The translations under genes were made by a program, and so were the position numbers. From NCBI GenBank assembly GCA_026874595.1, contig CM049306.1, positions 23,049,019-23,113,018 of the forward strand: a stretch of 64,000 nucleotides of DNA, given 5' to 3'. Below the pieces are notes generated by a model. That model saw nothing but the letters and a program-made list of their open reading frames with translations, was not told where the DNA came from and did no database searches. The stretch is from Sipunculus nudus. Taxonomy: Eukaryota > Annelida > Sipuncula > Golfingiida > Sipunculidae. Of this stretch, positions 49,014 to 60,500 are shown piece after piece; the stretch's first letter is position 1, and each line of letters starts with the position of its first letter.

Positions 49014-49706
49014 TCACATGTTACGAACGAGTCTTAAACACACTTTTTTTTTTCGTCGCCGTTTTCTTGTGTAATAATCCTGTAGAGCGGCATGACCTAT
49101 GTTTTCCTCTGGTTCCCAGGTGGTGTCAGCGTAACCTTTCCACTTTATTTTATACATTTTAATTTTACCGGCGCGTTTGCATGCCAGTATTCTGTCTACT
49201 TCATACCAATCTTCATCGGTCTCGTCTGTTGGCAGGGTATTATCGTGTGTCGGTTCAGACTGTTCGTCCGCGGCATCAGTGGTTTCGGCGGTCTGAGTGT
49301 TTATTAATTTTCTTTGATCGGGATCTAGGTATGGGCGCAACCTGTTCGCGTGCACTAAAGAACTGAGTGCCTTGTGCGTATGTACATGGTTCAGCATGAA
49401 CGTATGATTTGGCCCTTGACCTGTAATATAATAAGGTCCGATCCACTTAGGAGCCAGTTTACGCGAAAGTCCTTGTTTAACATGAGCGTTTTGTAACCAC
49501 ACCCTCTGACCAACGAAAAATTCTGGATCTTTCGCGGAGCGATCGTAACGTTCCTGGTAGCCTTTCTGGGCGTCTTCAATATTTTTCCTAGCCGTATCTC
49601 TTGCCGTTTTGAGAGTATCTTGCAGATGTTCTAAGTACTCACTGCGACTGTTAATGTTGTGGTCCTCGTTCTTTCCGAGAATTGTCCAGTCTATAGGAAG
49701 ATTCAT
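49014..49706 (-). pseudogene. Integrase C-terminal part: GPY/F module and chromodomain
   Basis: This 230-residue open frame shows KWIGPYYITG near residues 87-96 (GPY/F module). After an acidic Thr-rich linker comes a chromodomain at about 167-216: WYEVDRIL, YKIKWKGY, TTWEPEENI, with the aromatic cage residues Y168, W189 and W197 in place. A basic KRRRKKK tail follows. Chromodomains on integrases steer insertion by reading histone methylation. It is separated from the upstream integrase frame by a one-base frame change near 49745, so it is part of a broken gene. Confidence 0.92.
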
Positions 49707-49725
49707 TTCGCGACCATAAATAAGT

Positions 49726-50475
49726 TTATACGGAGAGTATAGCGTTGACTGAGTTTGCTGGGGTACGGCGCAGAGCCATTAATATGCCAGGGATGACCCG
49801 CGGCCAGTTTTTCTGATTGTTATCTAAGTATGTTCTAAGAGCTTTCTCGAGCGTACTGTTTGTCCGTTCACACGTACTGTTGGTCTGTGGGTGATAAAAG
49901 CTTGTTTTTACTCTCTTGACGTCATATAATTTACACAGTTCAGACACGACAGAAGCCAGGAAATTTCTACCTCTGTCCGAACGTAAGACTTTCGGTGCGC
50001 CGTAGCGACAGAACACTTCATCGTGCAGTGTCCGTGCTATTGTTTCCGCACACTGTGTTTTAAGTGGAAAACATTCCACCCATTTTGAAAACGAGTCCAC
50101 GCACACTAAAAGGTACTTATATCCTTCGTCTGATTCGGGTAGCTTGCCAATAATGTCTACATGCCATCTTTTGTAAACTCCGACAAAGGGTAAAGCGTGA
50201 AGTGGCGCTGGTTTTCCACCATAATATCGGTTAGCTACTTGACATGTCTCACACGTAGTTACGTACTCTTTTACATCAGCGTACATCTTTGGCCAATGGT
50301 AGCGTAAGCACAAACCAGCATACGTCCTGTCTACTCCTTGATGAGCTCCACCACTGTTGGCATCGTGGTAAGATTTCATTAAAGTGTATCTAAGGTCTTT
50401 TGGCACTACGTGTTGTTTTATCAACCTCATTTCTTTTGGTAATTTCTTAGCCCTTCTTTCATATAAGTGAAACAA
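49726..50475 (-). pseudogene. Retrotransposon integrase core (HHCC zinc finger and DDE)
   Basis: The 249-residue open frame has a HHCC zinc finger (H37, H45, C75, C78 in TTCETCQ). The DDE catalytic triad is D107 (WHVDIIG), D167 (RSDRG) and E203 (TCERTN), with 35 residues between the last two, as the family requires. It is preceded by in-frame stops that cut it off from pol and followed by a frame change. The catalytic residues themselves are intact. Confidence 0.93.
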
Positions 50476-50559
50476 TGTTCCGTCGTCCAGAACATATTAT
50501 TCTGACACGGCGACTATTTTGGTTGCTTCTTTCTTTGCTTCGGGTAGTTCCCCAGACTC

Positions 50560-53073
50560 TTAATATACCATGATGTTTTCTAAATCAGGGCTCTCTCGCT
50601 GTTGCTTCTGTAATTGCTGTTTGTCAATAACATCAAGCAGGACATAGTAATCTTCCACTGGCTCGCACGCGCCTATGCAGATAGTGGTGTCGGTTTCCTT
50701 TGACTCGTGTTGGTACACAAGAAGGACCTCTGTTGTTATAGCCTCCTCATAAGTGGTGTCGACAGGTGAGGTGCTGTGCACCGCGGGCGGACCTGTTAAC
50801 GTGACGGAGCCTGGCAGGGGTAATTCGTCATCCTCGGCGTCACCATCAGGTGGTTTATCGTACGCTCGTCTTGATAAACAATCCGTGTGATTGAGCTTCT
50901 TGCCAGCTCTGTGTGCCACATTGAAATTATAGCTTTGCAGAAGCAGGGACCATCTGGCTAAACGACCAGTTGGTTGTTTTATAGTCTGTAACCACTGAAG
51001 CGCTGCGTGGTCTGTTATAACTTGAAATTTCTGTCCCGCTAAATACGTATGAAATGTGCGAATTCCCTCTACAATCGCTAAACATTCAAGTTCCGTAATT
51101 GTCCATTTTCTTTCCGATTCCCTGAGTGCCCTTCCTGCGTACGATATAGCGTGCTCTTTACCATCTTTATCAAGCTGTCCAAGGACATATCCAATAGAAT
51201 GTCCACTTGCATCAGTAGATAATATGAAGGGTTTGTCCATGTTTGGGAAACTTAGGACTGGTGCAGAAGTAAGCGCATTTTTGAGTTCACTGAGCGCGTT
51301 TTCACATTTATCTGTCAAATTGAATTTGGCGTCTTTCCGCAAAAGTTTGTTTAAAGGGTCAGCTATGTTTGCAAAGCCTTCAATAAAGCGGCGGTAATAG
51401 TTACAAAGACCCAGGAAACCACGTACCTCTTTCTGTGATTTAGGTCTCGGGAATTCGGCAACTGCTTTGACTTTGTCTTGGTCAACTTGAATTCCTTTTG
51501 CAGATAACTTGTGTCCGAGATAAGTAACATTTGTTCTAGCTATATGACACTTACTTGGTCGTAAATGTAAATTTGCGTCTCTTAACCGTTGGAAGATTTG
51601 GCTGAGGTGTTGCATGTGTTCGGTTATGTTTCGACTGAATACCAAAATGTCGTCCACATATACGATCGCGTTATGCCAGTTAAGTCCACTCAGTACTCTA
51701 GCCATTAATAATTGGAATCTGGCGGGTGAATTTACGAGACCGAACGGCATCCTATTGAACCGGTAAACTCCATCGTGGGTGACAAATGCTGTTTTTTCTT
51801 TACTTGATTCATCCATAGGTACTTGCCAGAAACCGGACGCTAAGTCAAGTGTGCTAAAGATGGCTGCATCGGCTTCACCTACGGTATCAAAAACGTCCTC
51901 CAATCTTGGTAATGGAAAAGACATAGGTTTTGTCACACTGTTTAATCGTCTATAATCAACTGCGAATCGATATTCATTTGTTTTTGGCTTTTTTGTAAGT
52001 ACTACAGGGCTTGTCCATTCACCGGTCGCTGGTTCAATAATCCCGGCCTCTAGCATCTCTTTCACTTGCTTATCAATTTCAGCTTTCAACGCTGGTGACG
52101 TTCTATAAAATCTTTGACGTATCGGTGCAGCATTTCCTGTGTCAATTTTATGAAAATGACCACGTGCTTCTACTAGTTCAGTCACATTTTTGGCAAACAT
52201 ATCTCGGTTTTCACCCAGGAATGTTAACAATTTTTGTTTATCAGCATCACATATCCCATCATGAATCTGAATACCTAAGTCAGTGGCTATCTCAGCTTTA
52301 CTCTGTTCACTTGCTGCACTTACTGGGGCTACAATAGTTTCGAAAGGTGTGTCCATATGCATGGGTGTTATGTCACTTTGTGTAAGCGGTGAGGCTGTAG
52401 CGATAACCTTATCCGCTTTCAGCTCAATTACAGAATTTGTGGGGTTAATCACTTGACAAAGACCATAATGTCCGACGGTATGCACTACAGTTCTTGCTCT
52501 GACTAATTTCTCTCTCGTCAGTAATGTCGGATGTGGTTCAATAAGAAAATCATCATCAAACTGACTGCTTACCTGCACTGGAATCTGACACTGAGATGCT
52601 GGCGGTACGCATATATTGCTGACTGTCGTCACGGCGATATCGTGCGACGATGTGATGTTTATGGGTGCTTCCGTTAGTCCATCATACAACAGTAAACTCT
52701 CACTATTTAAATCAATGGTTGCTTTATGCGCCCGTAGAAAATCTATTCCTAGGATCGGTGGACATTGGAGATGTTTAAATACATGGACTTGGTGGATCAA
52801 CTGCAGTCTGTTAATATTCATTTTTAAGTCTATCATGCCTAGTACAGGGTGACTTTCACCACCCACACCGATAATTTGGCGGTACTGACCTTTACTTAAT
52901 GTTGCATGTCCTAACCCGGCCGAACTTAGCAGAGCTGATGATACACACGAAATAGATGCACCTGTATCCACCAAGGCTTTGACGGAATGTTTATTAATTT
53001 TTACGCTGATCATGTTATCGTTCAGAGAAACACGCTGATTTTCTTCCTCTGTCGACGGCCCGCCTATCTTCAT
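50560..53073 (-). pseudogene. Retrotransposon pol: aspartic protease, reverse transcriptase, RNase H
   Basis: This intact 837-residue frame starts with protease (LVDTGASISC at 34-43, ILGIDFL at 107-113). RT follows: AVDYRRLN about 371-378, STLDLASGFWQVPM 407-420, MPFGLVNSP 442-450, catalytic YVDD 472-475, LGFLGLC-type RGFLGLCNYYRRFI 551-564. Then RNase H (LSTDASGHSIG 618-628, ITDHAAL 686-692). It ends with a stop near 50560 and a second in-frame stop follows before the integrase frame. All catalytic motifs are present, but the element as a whole cannot make a continuous Pol. Confidence 0.95.
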
Positions 53074-53111
53074 TTGGTTTAAATAGGCAGGCGAAATGTC
53101 CTAGTCTTGCC

Positions 53112-53959
53112 TTATTCGTCTCCCGGAACGACAAGCTTTTTGAATATGGCCGATTCTACCACACTTGTAACACTTACGGTCAAATGCCCAGCAACTTTCC
53201 TGACTGTGAGAGATCTCACCACACCTAGTACATGGTTGCTGTGAATTTTCTGCGTTTCCTTGCGTTTCGCGGAAGCTTCTATAGGTGGTCGTCGGTCAAA
53301 ATTCCTGGGTGTCTGTTCGGGAACTGCGTTCACGGTAGCTGCGTTTCTGACCTCAGTGGTCAGACCATCTAGACGTTGCGATAGTTTGCTTATCGCGGTC
53401 ATTAACCGTGCATCGGGCACCACAGTTTGATTTGCCGTCGACTCGACTAACGTGTCAAAGCGCACAATATCTTCTACAGATTGTGGATCTTTCTGTATTA
53501 CCACTTGTCTAATAGTGGGTTTTAGTCCAGACATTATTATGTCCATTTTATCTTCGTCTGTTATACAGCCAGTTCAGCTGCTTGTTTACAAACATTATCA
53601 ACAAAGTCTCTGACAGACTGACCTGTACTTTGCACTGAATTCCATAGCTGTCGCCTTCTCTCCCATCTGGTTCTGGAATCGGGACCATATCTTTTCAGGA
53701 ACGCCGACTTGAGAGTTGCGTAATCATTGGTCACTGTATCTGATAGCGACTGATACCAATCAAACGCCTGTTCACCAAGGTGCTGCGGAAAGGCAGTTAC
53801 TTTATCCTCCTCAGTTAACTCTATGAGCTTTAACAACAATTCAAATTTGGCCAACCAAGAAGCTGCGTTCTCACCTTCATTTCCATTAAAGTGTCCCATA
53901 GTAAGTCCACTATCTGTCTTGACCTGATTCATTCTGCATCTTGTACGGTCCGCAATGTT
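53112..53959 (-). pseudogene. Retrotransposon gag with two CCHC zinc knuckles, frameshifted
   Basis: The first part carries a Gag capsid-like region (NAASWLAKFELLL, AFDWYQSL, LKSAFLKRYG, RRRQLWN), typical of retrotransposon Gag (UBN2/Retrotrans_gag). A frame change near 53555 leads to the second part, and another near 53270 to a third frame, which holds two CX2CX4HX4C knuckles (CTRCGEISH and CYKCGRIGH, about 53220-53130). The likely start is the methionine at about 53959; the open frame extends upstream through the primer site into the LTR only by chance. Confidence 0.88.
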
Positions 53960-53980
53960 CATGAGTGATGATATACCGTT

Positions 53981-53997
53981 ACCCGGATTCTCCACCA
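53981..53997 (-). other. Primer binding site (candidate)
   Basis: TGGTGGAGAATCCGGGT on the minus strand, starting 10 nt inside the 5' LTR. TGG start and complementarity to a ...CCACCA tRNA 3' end are the expected form; the primer tRNA was not identified. Confidence 0.6.
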
Positions 53998-54007
53998 AAT
54001 TATGATT

Positions 54008-54908
54008 TGCGATTGGGGAAAGTACTTGCACATGCATATAAGTCACTCTCACACCACAATATTAAAGAGAACTCCGTTCTGTAGAACTTATCTTGTATTA
54101 ATTAAATAACCATTTTCACTAGTTGTCAGTCCTGAAGCCTTCTGAATATAAAGACCTGAGTTCAAAATACTCCGCCAGTACTAACGTTGACTATAATGCT
54201 GAATATATCTATAGCTCTCCCTCTCTCTAGACTCAATCTGCTGGGTTTATTTGTAGCTAGTCCCCCAAAGATTGAGAACCTAAACGAAACAGCCATAACC
54301 TGAGGCTAAATTGTGTGCTATATGGTCTCGGTTTAGCAAAATCTGTGTTTCCGGTCATACCTTTAATCCCGAATAACTTATCTGAAGTATATCTAATTTA
54401 AGTAAGAATAACTCTAACGTAACGGTGACTTTTTCTAGCCCATATCTTACTAGATGATAAAAAGTAGGCATTAATAGAATATTTAATAAAACTAAATTAA
54501 GAGTAGAGAAAGTGGATATGATTCCATCGTGTTGTGCTTTGATCGTTAATTGCTTAAATGTAACATCACGTAATCCTTGCATAACCAACATGAGTGTGGT
54601 CTACAGTTCTGGCTACCTAATGATATATAAATGAACCAGACTGGCTAAAAGACATTTAAACTAAAGGGACCTCAATTTTCCAAACTAACACACGCACTAT
54701 ATTCCTTTGTCTATGAACTATATGCTTTAGTTGACCAGTACACCAGTGCAATCGGTTCAACAGCAAACCCCATACAGTACACAGCGCATAAGCAAAACGG
54801 TGACAGCCCGACCTGTCAGCCTGTCTGGGGCAAGCAACTGGAGTCTCCCCCTGAGGGTAAACGGTCACTGCTAACGCTTATACTACAGCGTGATTTTACA
54901 CTATAACA
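54008..54908 (-). repeat. Gypsy 5' LTR (right copy)
   Basis: 901 bp, the same length as the 47217-48117 copy, with about a dozen substitutions. As the element reads on minus, this is the promoter-bearing LTR. Confidence 0.95.
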
Positions 54909-55051
54909 TAAATAAAGAGATGGACCATAAGCCTATAGTGCGGAAAACGCTAGGAAAATGTAAGATAAGTAATAGTTATAAGAAAATGACCGAGAAAAGT
55001 AACACATTTAACCGAAATATACACTGATAGCTAGGAATTCAAGCGCCTGTG

Positions 55052-57519
55052 GATTGTCAATATATGTGTAAACACAGCAATGTTGACAAACGGGGAGAAA
55101 CATGTAACCTAAGTTGGTTGAATGCATACATCGGGAGGCAGAAAGGTCACATGATGTAAAACGCCATTTGCAAAGCTCTGGCTTATTTGACTTGCTGCCA
55201 GAGGCCCTTGTTAAAATTGTTTTGATTATTTTGGCGGGCCCCCACATATTATAAACACATTGAAATAAACAAAACAAGCAGCCTGTGTGCGGTGATATCC
55301 GGTTTTTCTGGCCTATTTTTTTAATAAAAGCTCCAAGGGATTACCTTTAGTTTTTAAAGGCCAGGAAGGTGATTGGGCTCCTTTAAGATACGCAACAGGA
55401 CAGGAGGAGTTTGGACAGCTGGACAGCACTTCTTGGTGCCTCGGGACAGAAGGACATTTTCCGAGACGGCAGGGGACAAAAAGAGAGCTGTTGTCATAGG
55501 GAGCAGGACAGCGCGACAATGCCACACTACAGAAGGGGATCGACTGTCCTAACCTAATTAATTTTCAAAAGGACAGCACTACGTATTTTGACTTCATTAG
55601 CTCAGATATTAAATCATGCCAGCTGATAATACTTTGCGCCATAAAGCAAAGCTTGTTTGTTATATTATTCCAAGATTTGATATAATGTAAGACTAGAAAA
55701 ACATAAAATATATACATACATACAAACATACATATGCATGTAATGTGCATTTGAAACCATTCAGTGTCCCATCGATCATGATGCTCAGCCGGCAATCCGA
55801 AAATGTCACACGCAGGCCATACAGGCAGAAAGTATTATCTCCACCTAATTATAGATGGGGATATTTTTGAAATCTTATTTCACTTGTTCTTATAGACAGG
55901 ACGTACCTTACCACAAATTTTGACCCAGTTTCAACCACCTTGACCCATTTTCAAAATAATTGAGGTGAATTTTTCAGATTTTCCTTAGTTTAGATCCCTA
56001 GTCATTGCGCCAATATGTTTCGCGGAATCTTTAAGGCATTGAAGCAGGACTTTGACATTCCATAACAATATCTGCAGTGTCTGGGAGGAAGTGGTCTGAC
56101 GAAGGTTTCAAATGCAAACAAACAAGTCCGAGTCTTGGATATCGTTTTTGGAAAATCATTTGTAACCCGGAGTACTTTCCCCAGCATTATCCATTAAATT
56201 AAACCCCACAGAACTTACTATCTAATCAGAAATATTATATACGCTGTCTTTTGGCCTTTACAGAGTTGGCCCATGGCAGCCATCCTGTTGTCATGTTTGA
56301 TATTTTTAAGTGACTTGGTCACTCAGTGATAAATATACAGGTCTTAAACAGGCATCAAACTTCCATAAAAATAGATGGTTTATAAACTTGAATGAATAAT
56401 ATTATTGTAACATTATTTAGTGACCATATTATACACGATATCTTGGTTTTATATGTTCCAAACTTACTATTTATAGCTTTACTTACAGACATTTACCGAT
56501 GAGCTGGTCTGTAAGTCCTTAATACAGAGAATATATATACCACGTTTAAATGGTCCTTATTGTCTCTATGCTAAAATTGTACTCACAGAGTGAGACTGTT
56601 TACGGAGTGTGGTTAAAAGAATCCTTTCCCGACAAGATTCGGGGGGTTCTTGATACACCAGTGGCGTAGGTATATGTAGCGTGAAGAGCAGATATATGCA
56701 ATAAAAATATGTTGATTGGATCAGAATGTTACAAAAAAATTAAACATATTTATTTTGTTAATAAGGACATAATAAACTAAGAATAGTTTCGTAAGTGTGC
56801 GTATATCCTTAAAAAAAAAGATAGGCTTTACCTTGAATTGTGAAATAAAGTGATGTTTAAGTTTTGATTGTTGAGACATGTCCCGGCCATCTCACAATAT
56901 GGATACCACTTCACGGAATTCTTTTTAGAATTTTAGAATGTTAATCCAGATTTGAAATACTACCACAAACTTCTGAACCAATTTTTATCCTTTTTGGTGT
57001 TAAACATGCAGCATAGTGATCGTATAGTATTAGAAAAATAAAGCATTACAGTTGCTTTATACATCGTACACAATGCATATAAAAATGCCACATCTTATCA
57101 GGTTAGTAGCATATATGTTAGCCGTTGTTTACACCGGACTAAATACCCAAAAATATAAAAAAAAAAAACAGAAGCAAAGGGAAATCAAGACAAGGAAACA
57201 AGAAACAAAGGAAAATTAAGAAAAGGAATGAAATCACAAGCTTATCCACCTGAAATAGAGTATAACTAGAAAACGGACAGTCGAGAAGCGATTACATGTA
57301 TCCGCCAAATCACAGACATGGGTTAAGAAGGCATGAATGTTCCTGACATGGCATGACTTGAGATTTATGGCATCAGAGATGCCAATTAAACACCCCATGT
57401 GCAATTTTCAGTATACCAGATCTACAGATGAATTCAAGATTAAATTTATTGTGGATGGCCAAAACAGTCTTATATACACAAGATAAACCATTCCAAGATC
57501 TATGAACATTAAGAGTTTC
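55052..57519. other. Non-coding stretch; GGACAG-rich patch; no gene seen
   Basis: At 55385-55580 the word GGACAG or GGACA recurs about nine times at irregular spacing. At 57150-57240 there is a purine-rich A/G tract. No splice-compatible coding frame was recognised. Confidence 0.5.
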
Positions 57520-58590
57520 AGGTGACTACATCAAACGACTTCTGAGAAAAAGGCAATATATTTTACGAAAACGAAAAGGTAGGTGGCACCACCTGTCTGG
57601 TCTATGATGGATCTACGCTTTGCTAAAAACGATCGTAGGTGGCGCCACCAAGCTTGTGTAAAAGATGGAGGTATCCAAAATCTCGACGTGAAATTTAAGG
57701 CTGATACGTTAAACAAGTCCTGGGATTAATGCATGAACGTATTCTACAAATACTTGATTGCGGGTGGTGCAACTGGTCTCGAGAATGAGAAATCTACCCA
57801 AGACCGATGCACATGCAAAGTTTCAGGCCGAGAGAACAATCCACCACTTATAAAAAGCGCATCAACGTATTCTTTAAAAACGAAAAGGTAGGTGGCGAAA
57901 CCTGTCATGGTCCATAACAAAGGTATCTAAGACGGATAAACAAGCAAATTTAGGCTGATACATCCATCTACTCCTGTGGTATGAGCGACTTTTACCCAAA
58001 GCAAACGGACGGATGGACGCCACGCAAAAACATTTCGGATTACACCACCAGTATCGAGTACGAGGTGGAGGTATTCAAGATCTAACGACCTGCACAATTC
58101 CAGCCAAATATATTTAACCAATCACTAAGATTAACAGATGGAAAACGCATGGATGGATCCACGCCACGTAATAATGATTGTAGGTGGCGCCACAAGTCTC
58201 GAGTATGAGATTGAGAGTTCCAAGATTTCCGGTCATATACAATTTCAGCCCAATACATCGAATCACTCCTGAGATATGGGTTGTTATCACTGAGACACCC
58301 AGAGTCATACAGCAAGAATAGTATTGCAGGTGGCCCCACCAGTCTTTGTTACGCACCAGTTCACATTAGCCGTGACAAACACGACTCAGTAGGACAGCCA
58401 GTAATCTGGTCGTAATGTCAGCAGGCCGATATGCCGCAACAGTTCACATGTGAGCGCATATTATCATGCTTGGTCCAATGGTCTTTGAGGAGTTCTTCGG
58501 AAACGAATGCGGCGGCGGAGGAGGCGGCGGAACCTGCTTGAAAACATATTAGGCCTATCCTCAAAATTCTGTTTTCACGGATACAGTTAT
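57520..58590 (+). mobile_element. Hairpin-ended palindrome-array element, copy D (diverged)
   Basis: GGTGGCACCACC at 57583, GGTGGCGCCACC at 57638 and decayed relatives near 57763, 57890, 58041, 58182 and 58329 lie in the same order and with similar spacing to copies A-C. A GCGGCGGCGGAGGAGGCGGC tract at 58510 and a decayed terminal hairpin (arms CTATCCTCAAAA and GTTTTCACGGATAC, 58552-58582) follow. The order palindromes, triplet tract, hairpin is identical to copy C. Confidence 0.55.
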
Positions 58591-59693
58591 TGAAGACGTG
58601 AAAGTTAATGAAACAACAGACATCTTTTATAATATAAAATATATTGAAAATATCTTACTATCCGAAAACATACCTTTTTAGTGGGTCAGTGGGGAAGCCA
58701 TGGCACAAATCGTAATAAATAAGATGTAATAATATCATTTTCACAGAAACAATAAAGTTTCATAATGAAGACCATTTCTGTCTCTTATAATATGATTTGT
58801 AAAAATGGCACCGTATTAATATAGCGAAACACAACAACGTTGAAACACAATGAAAAAGAGACATAACTTATAATTCATACGAGAAACTGGAGTTTCTTTA
58901 AGTACCTTGATAATATGAATCATTGCCGCCTGACTGATACCTTATTGGACTACGAAAAATAAGAACAATATCATACACGGTTCTTCAGGTCATGAAGAAC
59001 GGACGCATTTTCCTTTTATCGGACAACGACAAGGACAATGCGTATTTGGTGAACAAATTATCGGCCAAATTGCCCTACAATACGACGATATCCCTAGCTC
59101 TTATCATGTAGTATACCTTAAATTTCCGTGCTGGCGGAAAAGAAGAGGATATATATACTGACATGTGTCAATCCGTTTAATCGAAGATGAATACAGAATC
59201 CTTCTGGACTTTTTAAGGACACTTCAGGGAGATGAGTGATTTAGGTGATATTATCGTGTATTCAGACAGCTGCAGCTCACCAGTTTATTTTCTTTCGACT
59301 TCGTTAGCGGTTATTTAAGCTTTGCAAGACAATCATTGTGCTCAGGAATGAACATTTTGGAAATAGTAGCTTCAATTTATGGGAGTGACGCGTCCGGCAA
59401 AATAATTGCCCCGAGACCTGTTCCAAAAATAGCTGGATAGTCTTAATAACACCATTGCTTTTTCATACAACCTGGTCTGACATGGGTCCGATCATTCATG
59501 GACCTGCATACACAAACTAATTGATGGGCGGGCGATATCCAGCAAACACAGCCAAAGAAGGCAGTGGTTTAGTGTAAGGAGTTTTAGAACGAATGTTGCG
59601 AGACCATTGCATTTAAAGAGTGTGATTCTCTTTCATATTTTATCATTTCATGTAATTAAGTGTGTTATCTAGAAAATACCGTCTCTTTTGTAG
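58591..59693. other. No gene recognised upstream of the CMD-like exon
   Basis: This probably holds the promoter and first exon(s) or an intron of the gene to which 59694-59849 belongs. No start exon was identified with confidence. Confidence 0.4.
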
Positions 59694-59849
59694 ATATTCG
59701 GTGATCTGACAGGTCCCAGGGGACTTGTGAAGCGGCATGCCTTATACAGCAGCAGCCAGGGGGAGCCACCAATCAGCAGGTTTCCTATCCCTGAGAAGTC
59801 CGAGCTGGATCCGGACATAGTTGACATGATGAATGACGTGGAAGATAAG
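59694..59849 (+). CDS. Single exon, putative AhpD/CMD-family (peroxidase-related) protein
   Basis: TCTCTTTTGTAG precedes it and AAG|GTTGGT follows; 52 codons are open in one frame only. The translation includes TGPRGLVKRHALYSSSQGEP then ISRFPIPEKSELDPDIVDMM. The RFPIP....L..DI...M..V..K pattern resembles the segment just before the GF(V/I)PNV motif in carboxymuconolactone-decarboxylase/AhpD-like peroxidase-related proteins, and the basic Ser-rich start could be a mitochondrial leader. The next exon was not found before the satellite at 61.2 kb. Family assignment rests on a short match and is tentative; the exon itself looks real. Confidence 0.5.
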
Positions 59850-60020
59850 GTTGGTCGAACAACGATATCAGAAGTCATTGAAAAATTGCTTCTTGAATGT
59901 ATTTGATAAAGAAAGCTACTTCTGAACAGCAACAATAAACAGGATAAATATATATAAGATATAATTTTAAGTTATATGTTTAAGATTTAAGTTTAAGATA
60001 TATTTAAGGAACTATCCATA

Positions 60021-60076
<56 letters not shown>

Positions 60077-60117
60077 TATCACATTAGTATATTTATATAT
60101 ATATATATATATATATA
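60021..60117. repeat. (AT)n microsatellites
   Basis: Two AT runs, 60021-60073 and about 60094-60116, separated by a short unique stretch. Confidence 0.95.
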
Positions 60118-60500
60118 AGAATTTCTTTTAATCTGCTTGGAGTAATGCACTTTCTGACAAACAAAAAGTAAAGATTGAACAGTTTCAAGAACTTTGCGCA
60201 GCCAACAGTCGTTAGACAACAAGCCGACCTTGGATGTGGGTGAATTGATGGTTTCATTATGTTAACCGACGTACATGTCAAACTTTTTACTGTGGTCATT
60301 ATTTTAGGTTCTCTAGTATACAGCAGATTTCAGGGTAATATAGAAAGTCCATAAAATAATCGATTAATAATTGATCATTGGTCCTTTTTATTTTTCAATC
60401 ATCGATTAAGATTTTAAAAACTAATTCCTCCCACTAATATATATATACATACTGGAAAATGTTAAATTAATACCTGGAGTAAGTTATAAATTTTGCCTTT

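Larger units (their letters stand above)
47217..54908 (-). mobile_element. Chromodomain Gypsy-type LTR retrotransposon, nearly full length, inactivated
   Basis: Minus-strand order is 5' LTR, primer site, gag with two zinc knuckles, protease-RT-RNase H, integrase with GPY/F module and C-terminal chromodomain, about 0.9 kb of 3' untranslated sequence, polypurine tract, 3' LTR. Breaks: two frame changes in gag (near 53555 and 53270), two in-frame stops between RNase H and integrase (near 50560 and 50489), and one frame change in integrase (near 49745). The LTRs are about 98.7% identical, so insertion is fairly recent although the copy is dead. No env was seen. The 5-bp flanks (TGATG and TAAAT) do not match. 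Confidence 0.95.
47050..55051. mobile_element. TIR element of the CACAGGCGCTTGAAT type, split by the Gypsy retrotransposon
   Basis: The left arm (47050-47216) starts CGCAGACGCTTGAATTGCTA and the right arm (54909-55051) is its inverse, ending CTAGGAATTCAAGCGCCTGTG. Complementarity runs for about 130 bp, including TTCTTATAACTATTACTTAT against its inverse at 54961-54982. The first 15 bases match the 40226-40881 family. Flanks GTTTATC (47043-47049) and GATTGTC (55052-55058) agree at 5 of 7 bases, as expected of a decayed 7-bp duplication. The retrotransposon sits between the arms, so the host element was a MITE of perhaps 310 bp. Confidence 0.75.

Noticed and set aside
47212..54913. Target-site duplication of the Gypsy element
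   Set aside because: TGATG on the left and TAAAT on the right do not match, so none is claimed.
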